This document shows positions 8,008 to 14,883 of a stretch of 23,487 nucleotides of DNA, piece by piece. The notes beneath the pieces are model-generated. The model was not told the origin of the DNA, did no database searches, and worked only from the letters and a program-made list of their open reading frames with translations. The DNA is from SOIA01 sp964348015. Its GTDB lineage: Bacteria; Acidobacteriota; Aminicenantia; Aminicenantales; Aminicenantaceae. The stretch spans positions 1 through 23,487 of the forward strand of contig CAYGBC010000005.1 of the NCBI GenBank assembly GCA_964348015.1. The letters run 5' to 3'. The translations under genes were made by a program, and so were the position numbers. How positions within the stretch are numbered: position 1 is the stretch's first letter; each line of letters begins with the position of its first letter.

Positions 8008-8202
8008 TTATTCTTTTCTCTTCTCTGTGTTCGGCTCTTTGCTCTTCATCCCGATCGGAGCGAAGATGAACCAGAGCAGCATCCCGATAAACATCAACCG
8101 GGCATGGACCTCCCAGGAGAGATCCCCCAAAAACACAAAGAATGCGGGGACAACTGTCAGTATCAAACCGGAGAGAGCAATGACAAGTACCATTATTCGC
8201 AT
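8008..8202 (-). CDS. Small two-helix membrane protein coupled to the permease
   Basis: A 64-residue protein that I recognise only as a small membrane protein type. Helix one spans about residues 3-24 (MVLVIALSGLILTVVPAFFV) and helix two about 33-51 (HARLMFIGMLLWFIFAPIG), followed by a charged tail KSKEPNTEKRKE. Its ATG directly follows the TAA of the permease gene with no gap, and GAGGAAGGA inside the end of the permease gene is a good ribosome binding site, so translation is probably coupled. This suggests an accessory or stabilising subunit of the transporter, as small membrane partners exist for some secondary transporters (for example YhdT with PanF). That role is inference. The reading frame is unlikely to be chance, given the coupling and the clear two-helix pattern. 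Confidence 0.65.
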   Translation of the reverse strand: MRIMVLVIALSGLILTVVPAFFVFLGDLSWEVHARLMFIGMLLWFIFAPIGMKSKEPNTEKRKE

Positions 8203-9597
8203 TTATCCTTCCTCGGATAAGATTTTTCCCTGTTTTATTCTCTGCTCTAAAAAACTCAGGAGGACGTACAGGACCAGGGCAATGAAAAATCCGGGCAGAC
8301 CCTTGAAGAATATTTCAAGAGGAATCAGGAAAGCCACAACAAGAGTGACCAGCCAACTGATGGCCGCAGACCAGCTTATCCTGGCGCCGCTGAATTCAGC
8401 GAAATTTCTTTTAAGGCCCATCTTAGGCAAAATCCAGAAATCCGCAAAGATGACTGCTCCCATGGGCATAAGAATCAATCCATAAAGAGCGACAAAATCC
8501 AGAAGCCGCATGACTAAAGCCGGGAAACAGGCCGCGATCGTGGTGCCAAGTCCGGCAGCAGCCGTGACCTTCCAGCGTTTCCAATTCGGAGATGCAGTCT
8601 GGAGGGCGAGCCCGGCCCGGTAAAGAGTCGGATTCGCAGTTGTCCATCCCGCGACCACCACGCACACCGCTCCGGCGATTCCCGCTCCCATAAAGGCGAT
8701 CGGTCCGGGGGCCACAGTCACATCTGCAGCCGCACAGAGGATGCCCGAACAGATCCAGGCCACATAATGCCCGAGAAACATCCCGAACGCGCTGGTGAAT
8801 CCGTATGCCCATCTTTTTGCATAGCGAAAAATCGAGAGGTCCGCCATACCGATATGCATAGCCATGTTGCAGAACCAGGCAAAAAACATCACATGCCAGA
8901 AGGTGAATTTTGACTGGCCTTCGACCGGGATCCCTGTCCAGATCTTTTTGTTGGCCACGCCCCAGAAATCCCCAAAAGATGTAATCCCCAATTTAGGGAG
9001 AACAGCCAGGGCTGCGGCCACGAACACCAAAAACATCCAGGGCGAACAGATTTTGGCAAAATTGGCGAACTTCTCGAACCCGAGAATGGCCAGGCAGGTC
9101 ACCACAAATCCCACAAATAATACGACGACAATCCAGGTGATATTTGTGGGGAACATATCCTGAAGACCGGGCATCGGCATGTTAAAAGGGATCCCGACAG
9201 CGGTGGCAGCCACAGAGATCATTGCCCCGGCGAGGAAACAAAACATTAGAGCATTGACGATGCTGTAAACAAAAGTCAGATACGGACCGCAGATTTTGCG
9301 CAGCATCCAGTAGAGTGTGAGCCGGGTTCTAACCGCTATAGGTGCACACAGAAAAGCCCAGCTCAGGACAGCCAGGATGTTCCCGACAAGAAGTCCAAGA
9401 AAAAGGTCCGGTGCAGAGACCCCCCGGGCCACGAACAGGGCTCCGATGACGAATTCCGTCCCGGCCACATGTTCACCGGCATACATGCCGATGAACTTCC
9501 CGATCCCCTGGAGCTTGTCTCTCGAGACAGGTTCACGGTCAAATTCATAAAGAGCATCCAGCCTTTCTGCTATCGAGGCTTCTTCTGGAGAATGCAT
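8203..9597 (-). CDS. NCS1-type (purine/cytosine permease-like) transporter
   Basis: A 464-residue integral membrane protein with about 12 predicted hydrophobic helices, in the size range of nucleobase:cation symporter-1 permeases (LeuT fold). Family-like features are an N-terminal GEHVAGTEFVIGALF stretch (41-55) and GWTTANPTLYRAGLAL at 317-332, which resembles the conserved W-T-x-x-x-x-x-L-Y-x-A-G-L region of cytosine permeases. The likely substrate is a nucleobase, hydantoin or similar small solute taken up with Na+ or H+, but specificity cannot be read from sequence. ATG 9597 has no clear ribosome binding site, so the exact start is uncertain. It is the first gene of a minus-strand group with the small membrane protein and possibly the rhamnosidase, and is divergent from the OmpA-family gene. 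Confidence 0.75.
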   Translation of the reverse strand: MHSPEEASIAERLDALYEFDREPVSRDKLQGIGKFIGMYAGEHVAGTEFVIGALFVARGVSAPDLFLGLLVGNILAVLSWAFLCAPIAVRTRLTLYWMLRKICGPYLTFVYSIVNALMFCFLAGAMISVAATAVGIPFNMPMPGLQDMFPTNITWIVVVLFVGFVVTCLAILGFEKFANFAKICSPWMFLVFVAAALAVLPKLGITSFGDFWGVANKKIWTGIPVEGQSKFTFWHVMFFAWFCNMAMHIGMADLSIFRYAKRWAYGFTSAFGMFLGHYVAWICSGILCAAADVTVAPGPIAFMGAGIAGAVCVVVAGWTTANPTLYRAGLALQTASPNWKRWKVTAAAGLGTTIAACFPALVMRLLDFVALYGLILMPMGAVIFADFWILPKMGLKRNFAEFSGARISWSAAISWLVTLVVAFLIPLEIFFKGLPGFFIALVLYVLLSFLEQRIKQGKILSEEG

Positions 9598-9729
9598 AAT
9601 GTATCTAATAGGGTGAAATCCGGGATGGATAGGGCCTTACAGCTTTTCACTAAGTCTACATTATTATCATTCGATCACTTTTGTAAAGCTCCCCGCTCCT
9701 TAAAAAGTATTGAGACACATTTTATCGTA

Positions 9730-9758
9730 TTGACATTGAACACCCTTTAAAGTATCAA
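9730..9758 (+). promoter_or_regulatory. Sigma-70-like promoter of the OmpA-family gene
   Basis: A perfect TTGACA (-35) at 9730-9735 is followed after 17 bases by TATCAA (-10, 4 of 6) at 9753-9758. Transcription would start near 9765, giving a leader of about 80 bases that contains the palindrome at 9802-9816. Confidence 0.45.
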
Positions 9759-9801
9759 TGGAGTAAATCTTTTCATTTGTAAATTTGCATAATTCAGAGT
9801 T

Positions 9802-9816
9802 TTGGACGATGTCCAA
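9802..9816. repeat. Leader palindrome upstream of the OmpA-family gene
   Basis: TTGGAC-GAT-GTCCAA is a perfect 6-bp inverted repeat with a 3-base centre, about 28 bases before the OmpA-family start. In RNA it would be a compact hairpin; in DNA it could be an operator. Confidence 0.4.
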
Positions 9817-9829
9817 CAAAAACACTATC

Positions 9830-9835
9830 AGGGGG
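9830..9835 (+). promoter_or_regulatory. Ribosome binding site that fixes the start at ATG 9844
   Basis: AGGGGG lies 8 bases before ATG 9844. The in-frame ATG at 9802 would put 14 polar residues before the signal peptide and overlaps the leader palindrome, so it is rejected. Confidence 0.65.
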
Positions 9836-9843
9836 AAATAACC

Positions 9844-10677
9844 ATGAAATTCCGGACAAAGACTTTAATCTTTATTTCATCATTTTTTCTCATCACGGGT
9901 CTTGTTTTCAGCCAGGAAGAGGATGTGGAAGGAAGCCAGGACCATCCGCTTCTTTCCAGAATGGAGAATTTCTACATCAGCGGCTATGAAGAATTCGAGT
10001 ACGAATCCCATGATTTTTACGATGCTGAAGACAACGAGTACATAATCGAAGGCCACAAGTGGGTGATTGAGTACACTCTGAAAGGAGGATTCACACCACC
10101 GGGTCAGCTGAAAGTGAGAAGGAATTATATCAATGCGATCAAAGAAATCGGCGGGACGATTCTATTCGACAAGGGTGTGTACATGAAGGTCGCCACAGAG
10201 AACAAAGAGACCTGGATCGAAGTCTGGGTTAGCTCGAACAGCCGGGACTACACACTGACTATTGTGGAGCGAACGATCATGGGACAGGAAGTGGCGGCAG
10301 ATCCGGCTGCTCTGGCTGGCGATATCAAAGCATCTGGACGTGTAAAGGTTTATGGAATTTACTTTGACCTGGACAGCCATGAGATTAAGCCTGAGTCTGA
10401 TCCGACTCTCCAGGCCATCGCGGACATGTTGAATGCGAACAGTTCTCTCAAAATCTATGTTGTCGGACACACAGATATGACCGGACAGCTCGATTACAAC
10501 ATGGAATTATCGCTGAGACGGGCGGAATCAGTCGTCGATGCCCTGGTCAACACACATGGAATCGCGCCCGATCGTCTGAAAGCGCAGGGAGCTGGCCCTC
10601 TTTGTCCGGTCAGCACGAACAACACAGAGGAAGGCCGAAAACTGAACCGTCGGGTTGAGCTTGTCGAGATGAAATAA
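9844..10677 (+). CDS. OmpA-family outer-membrane/peptidoglycan-binding protein
   Basis: A 277-residue protein: a signal peptide at 1-23 (cut near VFSQ), an N-terminal domain of about 24-160 starting DHPLLSRMENFYISGYEEFE, and a C-terminal OmpA-like domain at about 168-275. The OmpA domain shows the usual features: YFDLDSHEI (173-181), GHTDMTG (208-214), the peptidoglycan-binding run N219 to A227 with LSLRRA, and NRRVEL (268-273). It probably links the outer membrane or a periplasmic assembly to the cell wall. There is no N-terminal beta-barrel of classical OmpA length, so it is not a porin by itself. The 'SR..xFYISGYEE' N-terminal type is one I remember from Aminicenantes-like genomes. A family C element begins 3 bases after the stop codon. 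Confidence 0.85.
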   Translation: MKFRTKTLIFISSFFLITGLVFSQEEDVEGSQDHPLLSRMENFYISGYEEFEYESHDFYDAEDNEYIIEGHKWVIEYTLKGGFTPPGQLKVRRNYINAIKEIGGTILFDKGVYMKVATENKETWIEVWVSSNSRDYTLTIVERTIMGQEVAADPAALAGDIKASGRVKVYGIYFDLDSHEIKPESDPTLQAIADMLNANSSLKIYVVGHTDMTGQLDYNMELSLRRAESVVDALVNTHGIAPDRLKAQGAGPLCPVSTNNTEEGRKLNRRVELVEMK

Positions 10678-10680
10678 AAA

Positions 10681-10853
10681 GGGGTCGCGTCTTAACATTT
10701 GACATTTCTATTTCTACGATCCTTCCCGAATACATAATCCCTAAAAGTAACAAGACTATCTACCGAGACACAATCAGGAGATGCTGAATGTTAAGACCTG
10801 GCCCTTCCAAATCAATCCAAACAGAGAAATGTTAAATGTTAAGACGCGACCCC
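10681..10853. mobile_element. Family C: 173-bp element with 29-bp inverted ends
   Basis: The left end (10681-10709) starts GGGGTCGCGTCTTAACATTT and the right end (10825-10853) finishes AATGTTAAGACGCGACCCC. The two 29-bp ends are reverse complements with one mismatch. A third copy of the right-end motif, AATGTTAAGACCTGGCCC, lies inside at 10787-10804. No open frame fits inside, so the element is non-autonomous. From memory, ends of the form GGGGTCAGGTCTTAACATT occur beside REP-associated (Y1-type) transposases; no such gene lies in this window. Confidence 0.75.
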
Positions 10854-10869
10854 ATCTATCTTCTGAGAG

Positions 10870-10898
10870 TTGCATCAGTCCATTCTTTTTCATATGAT
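10870..10898 (+). promoter_or_regulatory. Weak promoter-like site before the heparinase-like gene
   Basis: TTGCAT (3 of 6 against the -35 consensus) and TATGAT (5 of 6 against -10) are 17 bases apart, just downstream of the family C element. Spacing is right but the -35 is poor. Confidence 0.3.
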
Positions 10899-11003
10899 AA
10901 ATCCACTCGAGTATAGGCATTTAGCCGAAAGATACACAGTACAGAAGATGTCAAATCCTTTAAACTCATTCTCCATAACCTGAAGTAACGGAGGAATACC
11001 ATT

Positions 11004-13334
11004 ATGACTATAAAAAAACTAAAATTAATCATTCATCTCGCTTTAGGCGGCCTTCTTCTGTTCACTCTTGTCAGTCTCTCATTTTCTGTGGAAATTGTGC
11101 CTCGAGCGAAATACCTGGACTACGCCCGGGCTGCAGCGGACTGGACCTGGGACCATTACGACGAGCTGATCGAAAGATGGAAACAGCGCTTCGATCCTGA
11201 GAGTGTGTTCGGGTACCGGCCTCCGGGAGGACTCCTGGAGATGTCGGTCATCTATAGCTACCTGTACGAGAAAGAGAAAAAACCGGAATACGCGCGGCGG
11301 GTGAAAAAGATACTCCTCGAATACGGAGACTACCGGTCTCAATATCCTGAATCGTCAATCAAACAGCGACCGGACTACGCTGACGGTGTTCCGGCCCTTC
11401 CGGATTTCTTCACGGTGATGCGCTATATCCGCGCTTACGACACACTCAATCGCCTCGAAGTCTTCAACAGATCCGAGAAGAAAAAAATCGAATCTCTGAT
11501 CGCCGAGAGCATGACCTATCTCCTCCGCACTCAGGAATGGGGACCGATGAACCGAACAGCTCTGCGGGCAGAATCCCTGGCCTGGGCTCTGCGCGCTCTT
11601 CCGGACCATCCCGATGCTCCGGAATGGGAGATGCTGCGCCAAGCCCTGGGAGACGACAACTGGGGAAATTGGGAGATCGAGGACGCGACCATCTACCATG
11701 GCGTCTGGCTCTACGCCCTCTGCGGATATGCTAACGCTTTGGACAGAATGGACGAGCTTTTTAAAACACCTGAGATGTACTACTACGCCCATTATTTTCT
11801 TAACCTGATGTGTCCTGCGGGGATGGTCCCGGATTTCGGCGATGCCAACTGGCTGAGGAACTGGCAGCTCTATCTAGTCTTCTTCGAAGTAGCGGCTCGC
11901 CAGTACAAAGATCCTCACCTGAAATGGGCAGCCTCGACCATTGCCCGGAAATTCATCGATTTCGCCAATCCCACCAGCATCGGGCTGGGCTACATTTTTC
12001 TGGATTGTTTCCTCTGGGCAAACGATGACATCCCGGCGGTCCAGCCCCAGAGCTTATCCCAGGAAGTGATGGAGGACGTTCAGGGAAAGAAGATCGTCTT
12101 CCGCAACGGCTGGGATCCGAAATCCACGTATCTTCTCCTCAATTACAGGGACGAGGGAGACGGCGGTTTGAATTTCCGGGACTATCTGCGGGATACCATC
12201 CCTGTCGAGGAAGAGAAGATGACCCACGGGCACTCGGATGAAAACAGCATTGCGCTGCTCATGTCCGGCGGCTCAGTGCTCCTCCACGATGGCGGCTACA
12301 GGGATTACATGCCCAGCGGTCCGTTCGGCGCCTACCGCCAGGATTATTTTCACAACCGGCTGTGTGTGCGACCGGAGAAAATCTGGATGGGACAGGAGAA
12401 GGGACAATTCCGTTACAGCATAAAGGATGCGGTCCCCGGACAGAGCATTCTCGACTTTCTCCACAACGCTGGGTCCTACAGAATCGTCCGCACCCAAAAG
12501 GTCGATTTCCTCTCCTTACCGGACTTTGATTACAGCCGGACGCGGCTCATCGATTCCAACATGGGATACGAGTGGGATCGGGTCATTGCCTATGTCAAAG
12601 ACCCGGAGGTTTTTGTGGTTTTCGACATTTTCAAGTCGCAAAAAGAAGAATTCTTCACTCTCGCCAACCTCTGGCATACCCGGAAGATCCTGGACCAAGG
12701 GGCACACTGGTACGACACGGTCTATGACAGGATCCAGAATAGTCAGCTGCCCCGGGATACACATCTGCTTATCGTCTTCCCTGCCAACCATTACCGCTTG
12801 GAAGGTGTGGAGTCAGAAAAACGCCACTACCAGGATGAAATCCTGATCCATCAAACAACCGCCCAGCATTTCGAACTCGGCGAAACTGTCGGGTTTGTGA
12901 CTGTGCTCATCCCCCACAATAAGGAAGAATCCCCGCAGAAACTGGCCCAACAGGTCAGCCTTCTTCCGGCCAAGCCGGAGGGAGCGGGTCTCGGCATTCA
13001 AGTTAAAAGAGGAGATAAACTCATAACGGTTGGAATTAAAAATGACCTGCGGATGGATATGGCCCGGGACTGGCGCCGGCCCCGATACACCTACGAATCA
13101 GGTCGAATGAACTACGGGGATATCGAAACCAACGGCGATTTCGTGTTTGCCTCCCTTCAAGGGACGATACTCAACTACACGATCGTCAATCTGACTAAAG
13201 CGATGTATAGAAACAGAGTCCTTGTGGAAGCTAAGCCGGGCTTTTTCGGACTGGCATTTGACGGCAGCCCGGAAACGACAGGTGTCGGGAAACTTCGCTA
13301 CTGGCGGGATAAGGTAAATTTGAAGAAAAAATAA
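11004..13334 (+). CDS. Heparinase II/III-family polysaccharide lyase-like protein
   Basis: A 776-residue exported protein (signal peptide about 1-29). The N-terminal half (about 36-345) is helix-rich, as expected for the alpha/alpha toroid, with PMNRTALRAE around N183 and YHGVWLY (Y231, H232) as candidate catalytic residues. The C-terminal half is the beta-sandwich heparinase II/III domain: FRNGWDPKSTYLLLNYRDEG at 366-385, THGHSDENSIALLM at 407-420, VLLHDGGYRDY at 425-435 and YFHNRLCVRP at 448-457. These match the D/T-H-G-H-x-D, D-x-G-Y and H-N-x-x-x-V landmarks of the family. Members cleave uronic-acid polysaccharides such as heparin, alginate or exopolysaccharides by beta-elimination. Substrate here is unknown. 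GGAGG at 10990-10994 supports ATG 11004. It overlaps no gene and sits 7 bp before the next. Confidence 0.85.
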   Translation: MTIKKLKLIIHLALGGLLLFTLVSLSFSVEIVPRAKYLDYARAAADWTWDHYDELIERWKQRFDPESVFGYRPPGGLLEMSVIYSYLYEKEKKPEYARRVKKILLEYGDYRSQYPESSIKQRPDYADGVPALPDFFTVMRYIRAYDTLNRLEVFNRSEKKKIESLIAESMTYLLRTQEWGPMNRTALRAESLAWALRALPDHPDAPEWEMLRQALGDDNWGNWEIEDATIYHGVWLYALCGYANALDRMDELFKTPEMYYYAHYFLNLMCPAGMVPDFGDANWLRNWQLYLVFFEVAARQYKDPHLKWAASTIARKFIDFANPTSIGLGYIFLDCFLWANDDIPAVQPQSLSQEVMEDVQGKKIVFRNGWDPKSTYLLLNYRDEGDGGLNFRDYLRDTIPVEEEKMTHGHSDENSIALLMSGGSVLLHDGGYRDYMPSGPFGAYRQDYFHNRLCVRPEKIWMGQEKGQFRYSIKDAVPGQSILDFLHNAGSYRIVRTQKVDFLSLPDFDYSRTRLIDSNMGYEWDRVIAYVKDPEVFVVFDIFKSQKEEFFTLANLWHTRKILDQGAHWYDTVYDRIQNSQLPRDTHLLIVFPANHYRLEGVESEKRHYQDEILIHQTTAQHFELGETVGFVTVLIPHNKEESPQKLAQQVSLLPAKPEGAGLGIQVKRGDKLITVGIKNDLRMDMARDWRRPRYTYESGRMNYGDIETNGDFVFASLQGTILNYTIVNLTKAMYRNRVLVEAKPGFFGLAFDGSPETTGVGKLRYWRDKVNLKKK

Positions 13335-13341
13335 TAAGCGA

Positions 13342-14628
13342 ATGAGGATAGGGGCAGTCCAAAAAGAGATCACTCCTTCCCTGCCTGCAGAATTGGTCGG
13401 CTACATCAGACGATTCGGGAAAGCCGCGGGAATCCATGATCCTCTTCTGGCCAATCTTCTCCTGGTTGACAACGGAACCGAACGAGTTCTTCTCGTCTCC
13501 CTGGATATATTATTTCTGAGCACCGATTTTGCATTCAAGGTGAAACAGGCTGTATCTGAAAAGCTGAATATAGATACAAAAAACATTCTCCTCGCTGCCA
13601 TCCACACCCATTCTGCGCCCGCGATCCACTTCTTCAGAGACGAGAGCATACAGGATAAGGCCTGGGAGGAAAAAGTCTTTCAGACTCTTGTCCAAAGCGC
13701 AGTCGAAGCCAGCCAACAGCTTCAACAAACAACGATGGGAGTAGGAGTGGGCCGGTCTTCAATCGGGCAAAACAGGCGGAAAGACAAAGGACCTTTTGAC
13801 TCGAATTTTCCCCTCATCTGTTTTTTCGATGAGCAGGATCGTCCTCAGGCAGTGATGGCGAACTGTGGCTGTCATCCTGTAGTTCTGGATGAAAGGAATT
13901 TGTTCATCACAGCGGACTATGTCTTCAACTTCCGCAACAGCTTGAACACCATGCTCTCCTCAGATCTCACCACCCTCTTTTTTACAGGAGCCTGCGGGGA
14001 TGTGGATCCCTTGGAACGCGGCAGCTTCTCTGCGGCACAAAGACTCGGAAAAAAATTAGCGGGAGAAGCTCTTGTAATCATTGACTCGATGGAAGCAAGT
14101 TCAGACATCGAAATCAAAAGTATAGAAACCTCACTCGAAATCCCTTATGCAGGAATCCCCAATGCTCATGAGGCCGAAGAGACCTACAAGAATACAAGAA
14201 AGAATTACGAAAATGCCGCTGCCAAAGGAGAGAGAGAAGCTCAAAAAATACAGAAAGCGTTCCTGCTCTGGGCGGAAAAACTCAGGGAGAAGGCGTTGAA
14301 AAACGAAATTCCCGCCTCGCTTCAGTGCAAGCTTCAGTGCATCAAATTGGGGGATGCCGTCCTGTTCGCTTTTCCGTTCGAGCTCTTCTCTTCCATTTCT
14401 CAATCTCTGAGAGCGCGGAGTGGAATTCCAAACTTATTCATGGTCGGTTACGCGAACGGATACGGCGGCTATCTTCCGGATAAAAAATCAATTGAGGAAG
14501 GCGGTTATGAGGTCGAGGAGGCGTTCAAGTATATCGGGCTGCTGCCTTTCACTGCGGACGCCGAGACTTTATTCCTGAGGAAAGCCCTTGAGCTTATAAA
14601 AGGAGTGACACATGGACTCGCTCAATAA
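13342..14628 (+). CDS. Neutral/alkaline ceramidase N-terminal-domain-like hydrolase without signal peptide
   Basis: A 428-residue protein matching the zinc-hydrolase domain of neutral ceramidases: VQKEITPSLPAELVGYIRR at the N-terminus, IHDPLLANLLLVDNG (31-45), the zinc motif IHTHSAP (H88, H90), a third His in NCGCHPVVL (H178), FFTGACGDVDP (213-223) and a late GYANGYGGYLP region. True ceramidases are secreted, longer, and carry a C-terminal beta domain. This one begins directly with the catalytic domain and stops at its end, so it is probably cytoplasmic and may act on another small amide or ester. ATG 13342 is 7 bp past the heparinase-like stop codon, with only a weak ribosome binding site, so co-transcription and re-initiation are likely. 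Confidence 0.78.
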   Translation: MRIGAVQKEITPSLPAELVGYIRRFGKAAGIHDPLLANLLLVDNGTERVLLVSLDILFLSTDFAFKVKQAVSEKLNIDTKNILLAAIHTHSAPAIHFFRDESIQDKAWEEKVFQTLVQSAVEASQQLQQTTMGVGVGRSSIGQNRRKDKGPFDSNFPLICFFDEQDRPQAVMANCGCHPVVLDERNLFITADYVFNFRNSLNTMLSSDLTTLFFTGACGDVDPLERGSFSAAQRLGKKLAGEALVIIDSMEASSDIEIKSIETSLEIPYAGIPNAHEAEETYKNTRKNYENAAAKGEREAQKIQKAFLLWAEKLREKALKNEIPASLQCKLQCIKLGDAVLFAFPFELFSSISQSLRARSGIPNLFMVGYANGYGGYLPDKKSIEEGGYEVEEAFKYIGLLPFTADAETLFLRKALELIKGVTHGLAQ

Positions 14629-14649
14629 TTCGGCGACATTTGACTCGTA

Positions 14650-14686
14650 TCATTGCGGGCGACTGAAGGAAGTGTGACGATCCCGT
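14650..14686 (+). repeat. Family A long-form repeat, decayed
   Basis: Starts TCATTGCGGGCGACTG and ends GACGATCCCGT. It fits the longer (37-bp) form of the family A unit, with several substitutions, and lies 22 bases after the ceramidase-like stop codon. Confidence 0.5.
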
Positions 14687-14710
14687 AAAAAGAAATGTAT
14701 ATTTATCCAT

Positions 14711-14782
14711 ATGAGATTACCACGTCGCTCTGCTCCTCGTAATGACAATTGGATGAGATGACCGGGTAAGCTCACAATGACA
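14711..14782 (-). repeat. Family A repeats, one long and one short inverted copy
   Basis: The long copy (14711-14747) reads ATGAGATTACCACGTCGCTC and ends CTCGTAATGACA; the short decayed copy (14753-14782) reads ATGAGATGACCGGG and ends CTCACAATGACA. Both point opposite to the copy at 14650, so the group forms another converging arrangement in the gap before the SSS transporter. Confidence 0.7.
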
Positions 14783-14851
14783 CCTTTTCCCTCGATGAAA
14801 AGAAAGAAAGTGTTACCGAATTACTAAGCATAAACAACTCAGGAAGACAAG

Positions 14852-14869
14852 ATGAAAGTCAGTTCATAA
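14852..14869 (+). CDS. Possible five-codon leader ORF (MKVSS)
   Basis: ATGAAAGTCAGTTCATAA is preceded by AGGAAG at good spacing and ends 14 bases before the SSS symporter ATG, in another frame. A leader ORF might load ribosomes ahead of the symporter start, whose own site (AAAAGG) is weaker. It could equally be chance. Confidence 0.2.
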   Translation: MKVSS

Positions 14870-14883
14870 AAGGCATAAAGCCG

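Larger units (their letters stand above)
10678..11003. other. 326-bp intergenic region holding the family C element
   Basis: No gene is seen here. Bases 10681-10853 are the family C inverted-repeat element; the rest (10854-11003) holds a weak promoter-like pair at 10870-10898 and a ribosome binding site (GGAGG, 10990-10994) for the heparinase-like gene. Confidence 0.7.

Noticed and set aside
8027..8485. 152-codon + strand frame over the small membrane protein
   Set aside because: It overlaps two minus-strand genes with better evidence (membrane helices, coupled start), and its product is a basic low-complexity shadow.
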